Source: Parvularcula sp039818345 (GTDB lineage: Bacteria; Pseudomonadota; Alphaproteobacteria; Caulobacterales; Parvularculaceae). Taken from it: a DNA stretch of 64,000 nt. The position numbers and the translations under genes were made by a program. This document shows positions 52,849 to 61,123 of this stretch, piece after piece; within the stretch, counting starts at the first letter, position 1, and every line of letters begins with the position of its first letter. The notes below the pieces were generated by a model. The model was not told the origin of the DNA. It made no database searches and saw only the letters and a list, made by a program, of their open reading frames with translations. The DNA lies in NCBI GenBank assembly GCA_039818345.1, contig JBCBUC010000001.1, positions 62,001 through 126,000 on the forward strand. Reading direction: 5' to 3'.

Positions 52849-54228
52849 GTGACTATCCCTGTCCTGATGCCTGCCCTGTCGCCAACAATGGAGGAGGGCA
52901 CCCTCGCAAAATGGCTCAAAAAGGAGGGCGATCAGGTCAGCTCCGGCGATATCCTTGCCGAGATCGAAACCGACAAGGCGACCATGGAGGTCGAGGCGAT
53001 CGACGAGGGGATCTTAGGTAAAATCCTGATCTCAGAAGGAACCGAGGGCGTGAAGGTCAACGTGCCTATCGCCGTGATCCTTGAGGACGGCGAAAGCGCC
53101 TCGGATATCGACGATGCCAATCTCGCCAGCGCCGCGCCCGCTGCCGCGAGCCCTGCGCCCGACGCGATCGTCGACGACGCCCCAGCAGCAGCCCCTGCAC
53201 GCGCTACCGCCGTCATAGCTGAACCCGAGCTGCCTGAGGGCACCCCGATGAAAGAGCAGACTGTCCGCGATGCTCTGCGCGATGCGATGGCGGAAGAGAT
53301 GCGCCGCGACGATACCGTCTTTGTCATGGGTGAAGAGGTCGCTGAATATCAGGGTGCGTATAAAGTGACCCGCGAGCTCTTGCAGGAATTTGGGCCGCAA
53401 CGCGTCGTCGATACGCCGATCACGGAATATGGTTTTGCGGGTGTCGGTGTTGGTGCTGCCTTTGCCGGTCTTCGACCGATCGTTGAGTTTATGACCTTCA
53501 ACTTTGCCATGCAGGCGATCGACCACATCATCAACTCAGCGGCGAAAACCCGGTACATGTCAGGCGGGCAAATGGGGTGCCCCATAGTCTTCCGGGGACC
53601 GAACGCGGCGGCAAGTCGGGTGGCGGCGCAACACAGTCAGGATTACGCGCCGTGGTATGGCCATGTGCCCGGCCTCATCGTTATTGCTCCTTATGCGGCG
53701 TCGGATGCCAAGGGTCTTTTAAAGGCCGCGATCCGCAACCCAAACCCCGTCGTCTTTTTGGAGCATGAGATGCTCTATGGCGATAAGTTCGATGTGCCGG
53801 ATCTTGACGATTACACCCTGCCGATTGGCAAGGCGAAAATCGTTCGTCCGGGCCAGGATGTGACCATCGTGTCCTACGGCCAGGGGATGAAAAGAGCGCT
53901 CGAGGGTGCAGCTGAGCTTGAACGTGAAGGCATTGATGCCGAAGTCATCGACCTACGGACGATCCGCCCGATGGACCGCGCCACGGTGATTGAAAGCGTC
54001 AAAAAGACCAACCGTCTGGTCACCGTCGAGGAAAGCTGGGCGCCGATGGGTGTCGGCGCTGAGGTTGGCTGGTCCGTGACCGAAGCGGCGTTTGATTACC
54101 TCGACGCTCCGCCGGCAAGGGTGACGCAAGAAGACGTGCCATTGCCCTATGCGGCCAATTTGGAGGCGCTCAGCCTGCCGGATGCGGCGCGTGTTGTCGC
54201 CGCGGTGAAGAAAGTGCTTTACTTGTAA
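52849..54228 (+). CDS. pdhB: Pyruvate dehydrogenase E1 beta subunit with lipoyl domain
   Basis: About 459 residues. An N-terminal lipoyl domain (VLMPALSPTMEEGTLAKW with lipoyl-Lys in EIETDKATMEVEA) joins, through an Ala/Pro linker, an E1-beta domain: VRDALRDAMAEEMRRD, then YAPWYGHVPGLIVIAPYAASDAKGLLKA and EVIDLRTIRPMDRATVIE. This fusion is typical of alphaproteobacteria. The E1-alpha gene is not adjacent. A GTG at 52849 with GGGAGAAG upstream is preferred over ATG 52825, because homologues begin at the lipoyl domain. Confidence 0.95.
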   Translation: MTIPVLMPALSPTMEEGTLAKWLKKEGDQVSSGDILAEIETDKATMEVEAIDEGILGKILISEGTEGVKVNVPIAVILEDGESASDIDDANLASAAPAAASPAPDAIVDDAPAAAPARATAVIAEPELPEGTPMKEQTVRDALRDAMAEEMRRDDTVFVMGEEVAEYQGAYKVTRELLQEFGPQRVVDTPITEYGFAGVGVGAAFAGLRPIVEFMTFNFAMQAIDHIINSAAKTRYMSGGQMGCPIVFRGPNAAASRVAAQHSQDYAPWYGHVPGLIVIAPYAASDAKGLLKAAIRNPNPVVFLEHEMLYGDKFDVPDLDDYTLPIGKAKIVRPGQDVTIVSYGQGMKRALEGAAELEREGIDAEVIDLRTIRPMDRATVIESVKKTNRLVTVEESWAPMGVGAEVGWSVTEAAFDYLDAPPARVTQEDVPLPYAANLEALSLPDAARVVAAVKKVLYL

Positions 54229-54255
54229 GGAAATAGAGCCAGCGCGGGGGCGCAG

Positions 54256-54756
54256 ATGAGCGGTCACAGTTTAGGGATGGTGTTTGATCCGCGGGGGCGG
54301 ATCACGCGGCGGCTTTTCGTTTGGGATCTGATCATTCCCAATGTGGTAGCGGTGATCGCAATTGTTTTGCTGCGCGTCATGGCAGGCCCTATTGCGCCTT
54401 ACGGTATTGCTGCGGTCAGTCTTCTTCTTCTGTGGGCGGCTTATATTGCCGCGCCCATCGCCCGTTTTCATGATGTCGGCCTGTCGGGCAAGGTGCATTT
54501 GGTTATTCTGGTCGTGATCATCCTGTTCACCGTTGTGGGACCGCTTGCGCCTCCCGGTGAAATGATCAGCCGTGTGGGATCGTTTGTCTCCGCGATCGAT
54601 TTTCAAGGCGGCGGAGATCTGCCGCAGGTGGATGGACGTTCAGCCAGCATTGGTGCTCTGATCGCATTCCTCGAAGTCCTGTTTCTTGCCCTTTGGAAAG
54701 GCAACAAAGGCGAGAACCGATACGGACCTGATCCGCGAGCCAAGGACAAGGAATGA
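54256..54756 (+). CDS. DUF805 membrane protein
   Basis: 166 residues, about four membrane helices. The DUF805 pattern is FDPRGRITRRLFVWDLIIPN at the N-terminus and ARFHDVGLSGKVHLVILVVII in the middle, and it ends KGNKGENRYGPDPR. Function of the family is unknown. Its stop overlaps the next start (ATGA), and both genes lie between pdhB and pdhC on the same strand, so they are probably transcribed with the pyruvate dehydrogenase genes. Confidence 0.9.
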   Translation: MSGHSLGMVFDPRGRITRRLFVWDLIIPNVVAVIAIVLLRVMAGPIAPYGIAAVSLLLLWAAYIAAPIARFHDVGLSGKVHLVILVVIILFTVVGPLAPPGEMISRVGSFVSAIDFQGGGDLPQVDGRSASIGALIAFLEVLFLALWKGNKGENRYGPDPRAKDKE

Positions 54757-55232
54757 GCCCGCTCAAGGCTTTGCACCTCTACTTTGATCCCCGAGGGCGG
54801 CTCAGCCGTAAAACCCTTCTGCTGTCGGTCCTCCTGCCGCTTTTTGTTGTGATGATGGTGCTCGATGCGAGCAACGATCCGCTGGTCAGCGGTCTCATCT
54901 GGTTACTGATTGCGTGGCCCTTGCTCGTGGCCACACCGTGGAAGCGGCTTCATGATACTGGTCGAACCGGCAAGTGGAACTTGGTTTTTCTCGGTTTCTA
55001 CGCGATCGGCTTTGCCTTTTTTCTTGGTGAGTATGTCCCTGCCGAAGGTGGTTGGGCGGCTTTGTTCGATGGTCAAGACCCGGTGGCGACCGATGATGAT
55101 CTCACCGCGAGCGGTCTTGGCGGTTTTTCAACGGTGCTGATCTTCCTCCCCATCCAGCTTTTTTGGCTGTATCTCATCCCTGGCACCGATGGCGAAAACC
55201 GCTACGGTTCATCGCCGCGCAAGGAGACCTGA
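54753..55232 (+). CDS. DUF805 membrane protein, second copy
   Basis: 159 residues, about four membrane helices. It repeats the layout of its neighbour (YFDPRGRLSRKTLLLSVLLP, then WKRLHDTGRTGKWNLVFLGFY, and a C-terminal GENRYGSSPR), so the pair arose by duplication and then diverged. It ends four bases before the pdhC start. Function unknown; a link to the pdh complex is only positional. Confidence 0.9.
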   Translation: MSPLKALHLYFDPRGRLSRKTLLLSVLLPLFVVMMVLDASNDPLVSGLIWLLIAWPLLVATPWKRLHDTGRTGKWNLVFLGFYAIGFAFFLGEYVPAEGGWAALFDGQDPVATDDDLTASGLGGFSTVLIFLPIQLFWLYLIPGTDGENRYGSSPRKET

Positions 55233-55236
55233 CCCC

Positions 55237-56544
55237 ATGCCTATCCCCGTTCTCATGCCTGCTCTGTCGCCCACCATGGAGGAGGGCACCCTCGCCAAAT
55301 GGCTCAAGAGTGAAGGCGATGCGGTGAGTTCTGGGGACATCATCGCGGAAATCGAGACCGATAAGGCGACGATGGAGGTCGAGGCGATCGATGAGGGCAA
55401 GCTCGGCAAAATCTTGATCGCCGAGGGGACGGAAGGCGTCAAAGTGAATGCTCCGATCGCTGTCATTCTCGAAGATGGAGAAAGCGCGGCGGACATCGAC
55501 GAAGGTAGCCTCGGCGCGCCCGCTCCGGCAGCGCCGACTACGGCAGCTCCCGAGATGCCCGCCCCATCGAATGACGCCGCGCCTGCTGCGGCCCCGACGT
55601 CCACGGCCCCCGCCGCTGCGACCAGCGATGCGCGGGTGAAGGCGTCGCCGCTCGCCAAACGTTTGGCCAAGCAAGAAGGACTACCCCTCGAGGCGATCAA
55701 GGGCACCGGTCCGCATGGCCGCATCGTCAAACGCGATGTGGAAAAGGCGATGAAGGAAGGCGTTTCAGCCCCCGCCGTTGCACCGTCGACACCCGCGCCC
55801 ATGCCGGTCGCTGGTGTCGATCCGCGGCTTTATCCGGCTGATAGCTACACCGCGATCAAGAACGATGGTATGCGGAAGGTCATCGCCAAGCGTTTGCACC
55901 AGAGCTTCAATTCCGAGGTGCCGCATTTCCCGCTCAACATTGATCTGGAGCTGACGAACCTCCTTGAAGCGCGGGCACGGATCAATGCCGCTGCGCCGCC
56001 CAAGGGCGAAGAGGGCCATTACAAGTTATCGGTCAATGATTTTGTGGTGAAGGCCTGTGCGCAAGCGTTAAAGGCTGTTCCTGCTGCCAATGCATCCTAC
56101 ACCGATGAAGCAATCCTGCACCACCATCACGCTGATATCGGTGTCGCCGTGGCGATCGACGGCGGCCTCATCACCCCGATCGTCTGGAAGGCGGAGACCA
56201 AGGGCCTTCAAACCATCTCAGCGGAGGTGAAGGATCTTGCCGGTCGGGCGCGGAACAAAAAGCTGAAACCCGAAGAGTACCAGGGCGGCACCTTCGCGAT
56301 CTCTAACCTCGGCATGTTCGGTATCAAGAGCTTTGCCTCGATCGTGAACCAACCGCATGGTGCCATCCTCTCCGTTGGCACCGGCGAAGAGCGTGTCGTG
56401 GTGCGGAATGGCGAAATGGTCATCCGTAACATGATGACCGTGACCCTGACCTGCGATCACCGCGTCGTCGACGGTGCCGTCGGCGCAGCGTTCCTCGCCA
56501 AGCTCAAGACCTTCGTCGAAGACCCCGCGACGATGCTTCTCTGA
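55237..56544 (+). CDS. pdhC: Pyruvate dehydrogenase E2 (dihydrolipoamide acetyltransferase)
   Basis: 435 residues. Lipoyl domain with EIETDKATMEVEA, an Ala/Pro linker, a peripheral subunit-binding domain (KASPLAKRLAKQEGLPLEAI and GRIVKRDVEKAM) and the acyltransferase domain ending in the catalytic motif DHRVVDGAVGAAFL. The AAGGAG site before ATG 55237 fixes the start; the extra 16 residues of the longer frame are not homologous. Its lipoyl domain is nearly identical to that of pdhB. Confidence 0.96.
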   Translation: MPIPVLMPALSPTMEEGTLAKWLKSEGDAVSSGDIIAEIETDKATMEVEAIDEGKLGKILIAEGTEGVKVNAPIAVILEDGESAADIDEGSLGAPAPAAPTTAAPEMPAPSNDAAPAAAPTSTAPAAATSDARVKASPLAKRLAKQEGLPLEAIKGTGPHGRIVKRDVEKAMKEGVSAPAVAPSTPAPMPVAGVDPRLYPADSYTAIKNDGMRKVIAKRLHQSFNSEVPHFPLNIDLELTNLLEARARINAAAPPKGEEGHYKLSVNDFVVKACAQALKAVPAANASYTDEAILHHHHADIGVAVAIDGGLITPIVWKAETKGLQTISAEVKDLAGRARNKKLKPEEYQGGTFAISNLGMFGIKSFASIVNQPHGAILSVGTGEERVVVRNGEMVIRNMMTVTLTCDHRVVDGAVGAAFLAKLKTFVEDPATMLL

Positions 56545-56552
56545 GCGCTGAC

Positions 56553-56870
56553 ATGCCCCCAAGCCGGATCATGTATATTGAGGATAAGTCTCAGGGTCTC
56601 AACGGTGCGGCGCGCATCGGTCGGGTGACCTTTTCTAAAACCGGTAAATCTCTGACATACCATGGCAGGACGTTTCAGAGCCTCAAAGGGAGCGGTTTTA
56701 AGGCCAACTATTTTGACGTTGAAACCGGTGATGAATTCTGGATTTCAGGGCCACGTAAGGATGGGAACGATCGTCTCTACCCAGAGAGCAGCAAACCTGT
56801 CGAAATTGATCCCGATGTGGCGGACGAATACTGGCGCGATATCAGAGGATGCGAGCCAACGCCGTCTTGA
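56553..56870 (+). CDS. Small conserved protein, function unknown
   Basis: 105 residues, soluble and basic. Segments such as IMYIEDKSQGLNGAARIGRVTFS, GRTFQSLKGSGFKANYFDVETGDEFWISGPRKDG (quoted by parts) and DPDVADEYWRDIRG recur in bacterial genomes, where the family is sometimes misannotated as a deoxyxylulose phosphate synthase; a domain of that enzyme is not seen here. No active site can be named. It lies eight bases after pdhC and is co-directional. ATG 56571 is an alternative start. Confidence 0.8.
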   Translation: MPPSRIMYIEDKSQGLNGAARIGRVTFSKTGKSLTYHGRTFQSLKGSGFKANYFDVETGDEFWISGPRKDGNDRLYPESSKPVEIDPDVADEYWRDIRGCEPTPS

Positions 56871-56876
56871 CGCCTG

Positions 56877-57098
56877 TTAGGCCCGCTGCGGCCGCCGTTT
56901 TCTCGCGGCCAATGACAAATAACGGATCATCTTACTCGCCGTCCTTGTAAAGAGGAACGGGAAAATCGCGTGGATAAAGCACGCAACGCCGCCGCCGATC
57001 ATGACAAGGCCGATGCGGCCCGCTTGGCCCGCATGCTCGACATAGGTCTCCCCGACACTGCCTGGGTGTTCTTTGAAGTAGCGGTCGATGGTGCTCAT
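56877..57098 (-). CDS. DUF6356-like small membrane protein
   Basis: 73 residues. Pattern RYFKEHPGSVGETYVEHAGQA followed by one hydrophobic helix (IGLVMIGGGVACFIHAIFPFLF) and a basic tail (SLAARKRRPQRA). The HPxSVGETYxEH opening fits the DUF6356 family of alphaproteobacteria, whose role is unknown. AGGAG lies five bases before ATG 57098. The gene shares the minus strand with malate synthase G, separated by a terminator. Confidence 0.82.
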   Translation of the reverse strand: MSTIDRYFKEHPGSVGETYVEHAGQAGRIGLVMIGGGVACFIHAIFPFLFTRTASKMIRYLSLAARKRRPQRA

Positions 57099-57177
57099 GA
57101 ATCGCTCCTGATAGCCCAACTTATCAGAGGGTCAGCTTTTCTGCCAACGATGATCTCTTAATCAAACGCTGCTGCAC

Positions 57178-57204
57178 AAAAAAGCGGCGCCCATCGGGCG
57201 CCGC
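57178..57204 (-). terminator. Rho-independent terminator of glcB
   Basis: On the minus strand, the perfect stem GCGGCGCCC / GGGCGCCGC (57184-57192 with 57196-57204, loop of three) is followed by six T's, 29 bases after the malate synthase stop. This is the clearest intrinsic terminator in the window and stops glcB before the DUF6356 gene. Confidence 0.85.
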
Positions 57205-57232
57205 AACGTTTCAGAAATTCTAATTGTGGTTG

Positions 57233-59383
57233 TTATCCTTGAGCTTTTAGCTCGAGCCTCGTGGCGTGAAGGAGAGGCTCGGTGTAGCCCGATGGCTGCT
57301 CAGCGCCTTTGAAAATGAGGTCCGACGCGGCGCGGAAGGCCAACGAGGTCTCAAAATTGCCCGCCATTGGTGTGTAGGTCGGATCGCCCGCGTTTTGGCC
57401 ATCCACCACGGCAGCCATCCGGCGCAGCGATTCCTCGACTTGCTCCTTTGAGCAGACATTATGCTCGAGCCAATTGGCGAGGTGCTGCGAGCTGATCCGG
57501 CAGGTCGCGCGATCCTCCATCAGGCCGACATCGTTGATGTCCGGCACCTTTGAACAGCCAACGCCGTGATCAACCCAGCGGACAACATAGCCGAGAATAC
57601 CTTGGCAGTTGTTGTCCACTTCCTGCTGAATATCATCCGCACTCCATGTGTTCGGGCTACCGAGCGGCACAGTGAGGATATCATGGAGTGAGGCCCGGTC
57701 GCGCGATTGAAGATCGTCTTGGATCTGATCAACATCCACCTTGTGGTAGTGAAGGGCGTGCAGCGTTGCGCCGGTGGGTGAGGGAACCCAGGCGCAGTCA
57801 GCGCCTGCCTTCGGGTGACCAACTTTTTGTTCGATCATCGCAGCCATCAGGTCCGGCATCGCCCACATGCCTTTACCAATCTGCGCCCGGCGCTGGAACC
57901 CGGATGCGAGGCCGTTGTCGACGTTCCAGTTTTCATAGGCGGCCATAAAAGGAGCGCCTTTGATCTCAGCCTTCCGCATGAAGGGGCCAGCCTTCATCGA
58001 GGTATGCAGTTCATCCCCTGTGCGGTCGAGGAAACCGGTGTTGATGAAGATCACACGATCTTTGGCCTGACGGATGCACTCTTTGAGGTTCACCGTGGTG
58101 CGGCGTTCCTCATCCATAATGCCGATTTTTAGGGTTTTTGCGGGTAGACCCATGGCGCTTTCCACCGCGGTGAAGAGCTCCACCGCAAACGCCACCTCTT
58201 CGGGGCCATGCATCTTCGGCTTCACCACATAGGTGGAGCCATGCACGGAGTTTTTCTTTCCGCCGACATCGTATTTGGCGAGAAGAGCGGTGACACAGGC
58301 GTCGAGCATGCCCTCGAAAATCTCGTCTCCATTGGGAAGAAGAACCGCTGGGTTCCGCATCAGATGGCCGACATTGCGGATCAGCATCACGACGCGGCCT
58401 TTGAGCGCCAGCTCTGAGCCGTCGTAGCAGGTGTAGGTCCGATCAGGCGCCAGGCCGCGGCTCACGGTCTTCCCGCCTTTTTGGAAGTCGGTGGTGAGGT
58501 CGCCTTTCACCAGGCCCAGATAGTTGGCGTAGACCTCCGCCTTGTCCTCGCCATCGACGGCGGCGACGGAGTCTTCACAATCCATGATCGTGGTGATCGC
58601 ACTTTCCAGGAGGATATCGGCGAGGCCCGACGGATCTTCCTGACCGATGGCATGGCCGCGATCAATCATCAGCTCTGCATGCAGATTGTTGTTGCGCAGA
58701 AGAACCGCGTTGGGCGCGCCGGTATCGCCGTTGTATCCGCGAAAGGCCGATGGGTCTTGAAGGTTCGCAGACGTGCCGGAAAGATCGGCGACCAGTGTTT
58801 GACCGTCAATCCTATAACTTGTCACCTGCGCATGGCTGCCGCTTGTCAGCGGGAAATGCTCATCAAGAAACGCCTTGGCAAAGGCGATGACCTTGGCGCC
58901 GCGCACGGGGTTATAGCCGCCGCCTTTCTCTGCTCCCCCATCCTCTGGGATCGCGTCGGTCCCGTAAAGCGCATCATAAAGGCTGCCCCAACGGGCATTG
59001 GCGGCGTTCAACGCATAGCGCGCGTTCTTGACCGGCACGACGAGCTGAGGTCCGGAAATCTGCGAGATTTCTGGATCGACGCCGGTGGTTTCAATCGTGA
59101 AGCTTGGCCCTTCAGGGACGATATAGCCGATGTCACGGAGGAACTGCTCTTGCGCCTCGGGGCCTTTGTCCCCGCCTTCCGTGTACCAAGCGTCTATCTG
59201 CGCCTGAATTGCTTTGCGCTTATCGAGCAGCGCCTGGTTGGTGGCGGTGTGGTCTTCTGCGATTTTGGCGACCGCCCGCCAAAACTCCTCGGCGCCCATG
59301 CCAGCGCCGGTGGCTGCTCCCTCAATGAAATCATACAGGGGCTTGGAAACAGAAAGACCGGCGATCGCCACATATTCGGACAT
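57233..59383 (-). CDS. glcB: Malate synthase G
   Basis: 716 residues, the length of the single-chain form G. Joins glyoxylate and acetyl-CoA to give malate in the glyoxylate cycle. Key segments: MDCEDSVAAVDGEDKAEVY with the metal-binding acids, VVKPKMHGPEEVAFAVELFTAVE, KIGIMDEERRTTVNLKECI (with the catalytic Arg region), FINTGFLDRTGDELHTSMKAGPFMRKAE and GKGMWAMPDLMAAMIEQK. Its partner isocitrate lyase is not in the window. GAGGTT precedes the ATG. It ends at a strong terminator. Confidence 0.96.
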   Translation of the reverse strand: MSEYVAIAGLSVSKPLYDFIEGAATGAGMGAEEFWRAVAKIAEDHTATNQALLDKRKAIQAQIDAWYTEGGDKGPEAQEQFLRDIGYIVPEGPSFTIETTGVDPEISQISGPQLVVPVKNARYALNAANARWGSLYDALYGTDAIPEDGGAEKGGGYNPVRGAKVIAFAKAFLDEHFPLTSGSHAQVTSYRIDGQTLVADLSGTSANLQDPSAFRGYNGDTGAPNAVLLRNNNLHAELMIDRGHAIGQEDPSGLADILLESAITTIMDCEDSVAAVDGEDKAEVYANYLGLVKGDLTTDFQKGGKTVSRGLAPDRTYTCYDGSELALKGRVVMLIRNVGHLMRNPAVLLPNGDEIFEGMLDACVTALLAKYDVGGKKNSVHGSTYVVKPKMHGPEEVAFAVELFTAVESAMGLPAKTLKIGIMDEERRTTVNLKECIRQAKDRVIFINTGFLDRTGDELHTSMKAGPFMRKAEIKGAPFMAAYENWNVDNGLASGFQRRAQIGKGMWAMPDLMAAMIEQKVGHPKAGADCAWVPSPTGATLHALHYHKVDVDQIQDDLQSRDRASLHDILTVPLGSPNTWSADDIQQEVDNNCQGILGYVVRWVDHGVGCSKVPDINDVGLMEDRATCRISSQHLANWLEHNVCSKEQVEESLRRMAAVVDGQNAGDPTYTPMAGNFETSLAFRAASDLIFKGAEQPSGYTEPLLHATRLELKAQG

Positions 59384-59444
59384 AGAAGAACCTCGACACT
59401 TGCTCGCGAGGAGCTAGCGTGCCGGGCTCTCCATGTCCAAGGGT

Positions 59445-60392
59445 CTACTTGCCGCCGAAGGCTTGAAGCGCGGCTGGGGCGATTTCGTCGCCGCGTTCTT
59501 GGACGAAATGGCCACCACCTTTGATGTGGACAGGATCCGGACAGCCCTTAATGAGATCGCGCATCCGCTCCATCATCGGTACGCCGAGGACGGGATCTTG
59601 GTCACCCACGGCCATAAAGGTCTGACCGTCCCATTGGTTCCAGAACTCAATCGCACGCTGACTGATCGCGTAACCCTCCATATCGCTTCTCCATGGAACA
59701 AGCGTTGGAAAAACGAGGGCTCCGGCTTGGTAGGTCTCGTCGGGGAAGGGCGCATCATAGGCGGCGATTTCTTCTGCGCTCAGTTCCGCGCCGCAGCCCC
59801 GTGCGATGATGCCGCCGCAATTCATCGAAGGACGGCTTTGGGAAAACGCATGCCAGCCGCCAAATCCCGTCGTGGGCGCTGTTCCTTCTGGGCGTTCAAA
59901 GAGATCTTTGGCGACGACGCTCGCTTCTGGTTCCATCGGGAGTGCCGTGTTCATGATGATCAGCCGCTTATAGCGCTCGGGCGCTTCCATCGGGAGCGTG
60001 AGCCCCAGGATGCCGCCCCAGTCCTGGACCACCAGGGTCACGTTCTGGAGGTCCATTTTCTCAACGAGCGCAAGCAGGGAATTGCGGTGAAACGTGTGAG
60101 AGTAATCGTCTCGCTTTGTTGGTTTGTCAGACCGGCCGAACCCAAAAAGGTCGGGCGCGACACAGCGGCCACCAGCCTCGAGAAAGTAGGGAATCATTTT
60201 GCGGTAAAGATACGACCAGCTCGGTTCACCATGCAGGCAAAGAAAGACGGGTGCATCCTTGGGCCCCTCGTCGATCACGGCCATACGCAGGCCCTCATAG
60301 CCAGATAGATCGTCCACGTAGTTTGGTTGATAGGGAAAACCGGGCAAGGTGCCGAATCGGTCCTCGGGTGTTCTTAGCACATCAATAGGCAT
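59445..60392 (-). CDS. Haloalkane dehalogenase, DhlA-like
   Basis: 315 residues. Alpha/beta hydrolase of the haloalkane dehalogenase class: the nucleophile Asp124 with halide-holding Trp125 in VVQDWGGILGL, HGEPSWSYLYRKMIP forming the oxyanion side, a second acid in AVGDQDPVLG and His in GGGHFVQE. A tryptophan near residue 180 matches the second halide-binding Trp. The count and spacing of the nucleophile region equal those of Xanthobacter DhlA. ATG 60392 has GGAG upstream; the longer frame runs into the intergenic gap. Natural substrate not known. Confidence 0.9.
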   Translation of the reverse strand: MPIDVLRTPEDRFGTLPGFPYQPNYVDDLSGYEGLRMAVIDEGPKDAPVFLCLHGEPSWSYLYRKMIPYFLEAGGRCVAPDLFGFGRSDKPTKRDDYSHTFHRNSLLALVEKMDLQNVTLVVQDWGGILGLTLPMEAPERYKRLIIMNTALPMEPEASVVAKDLFERPEGTAPTTGFGGWHAFSQSRPSMNCGGIIARGCGAELSAEEIAAYDAPFPDETYQAGALVFPTLVPWRSDMEGYAISQRAIEFWNQWDGQTFMAVGDQDPVLGVPMMERMRDLIKGCPDPVHIKGGGHFVQERGDEIAPAALQAFGGK

Positions 60393-60493
60393 CGCGTGTC
60401 TCCACATTGTTGCGAAAGAGCCTAAGCAAACCCGTGGCGGAGGCCAGAAAATGTTGCATTGGGTGGCAAGCGATCGCCGCCTATCTCCTGGTG

Positions 60494-60742
60494 ATGACAC
60501 CGCGTGATGCGATCATCCATCTACTGCGCCAAAGGCGCCCGGACTCTTCAATCTGTCCGTCTGAAGCGGCACGGTTGGTGAGCGGTGTCGACACGTGGCG
60601 TGATGCCATGGACCCAATCCGAGAGGCCGCGCGCGATCTGGTGGCGGAAGGATTGATCCTTGTCACCCAGCGAGGATCTGTGGTGGATCCAAAAGAGGCA
60701 AAGGGACCTATTCGGTTGAGGTTGGGCGAGCGCGATGAGTGA
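60494..60742 (+). CDS. DUF3253 domain protein
   Basis: 82 residues. Winged-helix-like small protein with the DUF3253 signature: AIIHLLRQRRPDSSICPSEAARLV, then WRDAMDPIREAARDLVAEGLILVTQRGSVVDP and a final KGPIRLRL. ATG 60494 or GTG 60491 may be used; the upstream part of the longer frame has no family similarity. Function unknown. Its stop overlaps the next start by eight bases, so it is co-translated with the cyclotransferase-like gene. Confidence 0.85.
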   Translation: MTPRDAIIHLLRQRRPDSSICPSEAARLVSGVDTWRDAMDPIREAARDLVAEGLILVTQRGSVVDPKEAKGPIRLRLGERDE

Positions 60743-61091
60743 TCCAGACGACAAAGCAGAAGGTGCAGCCATTCGGCTGGCGACCTATGGCACGTTGGTT
60801 CCGGGCCGGGTGAACGCGCATCAGCTCGAGGCGCTTTCAGGACATTGGTCGAAGGGCGTTGTGCATGGCCATTTGATCGAGGAAGGTTGGGGTGCGGATC
60901 ATGGCTGTCCGGCGATGACGCCTGACCCCGATGGACCGGCTATCGACGTTCATATTTTTGAGTCGCGCGACTTGCCTCAGCATTGGGCACGGCTCGATGC
61001 TTTTGAAGGGGATGAGTACGCCCGTGTGCCTATCACGGTTTTGACCAAGGACGGTGAGATCAAGGCATCAATTTACGCGCTGAAGCCCTAA
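60735..61091 (+). CDS. Gamma-glutamylcyclotransferase-like (AIG2) protein
   Basis: 118 residues. The AIG2/GGCT fold is indicated by LATYGTLVPGRVNAHQLEAL (YGTL-x-PG signature), an HIFESRDLPQHWARLDAFEGDEYARVP segment with the catalytic-type Glu, and a VYALKP-like end (IYALKP). Members release pyroglutamate from gamma-glutamyl peptides or act on modified amines; which applies here cannot be told. It overlaps the DUF3253 gene and is followed, 32 bases on, by the IMPase gene. Confidence 0.85.
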   Translation: MSDPDDKAEGAAIRLATYGTLVPGRVNAHQLEALSGHWSKGVVHGHLIEEGWGADHGCPAMTPDPDGPAIDVHIFESRDLPQHWARLDAFEGDEYARVPITVLTKDGEIKASIYALKP

Positions 61092-61123
61092 GACGACATG
61101 CAATAAAGAGCCGAGCGACTGTC

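Noticed and set aside
58481..59524. A 347-residue plus-strand frame opposite malate synthase G
   Set aside because: Antisense shadow of glcB: no domain recognised, Arg/Gly-rich composition, and the opposite frame has full malate synthase motifs and a terminator.
59433..60308. A 291-residue plus-strand frame opposite the dehalogenase
   Set aside because: Antisense shadow of a gene with a complete catalytic triad; no known motif in the plus frame.
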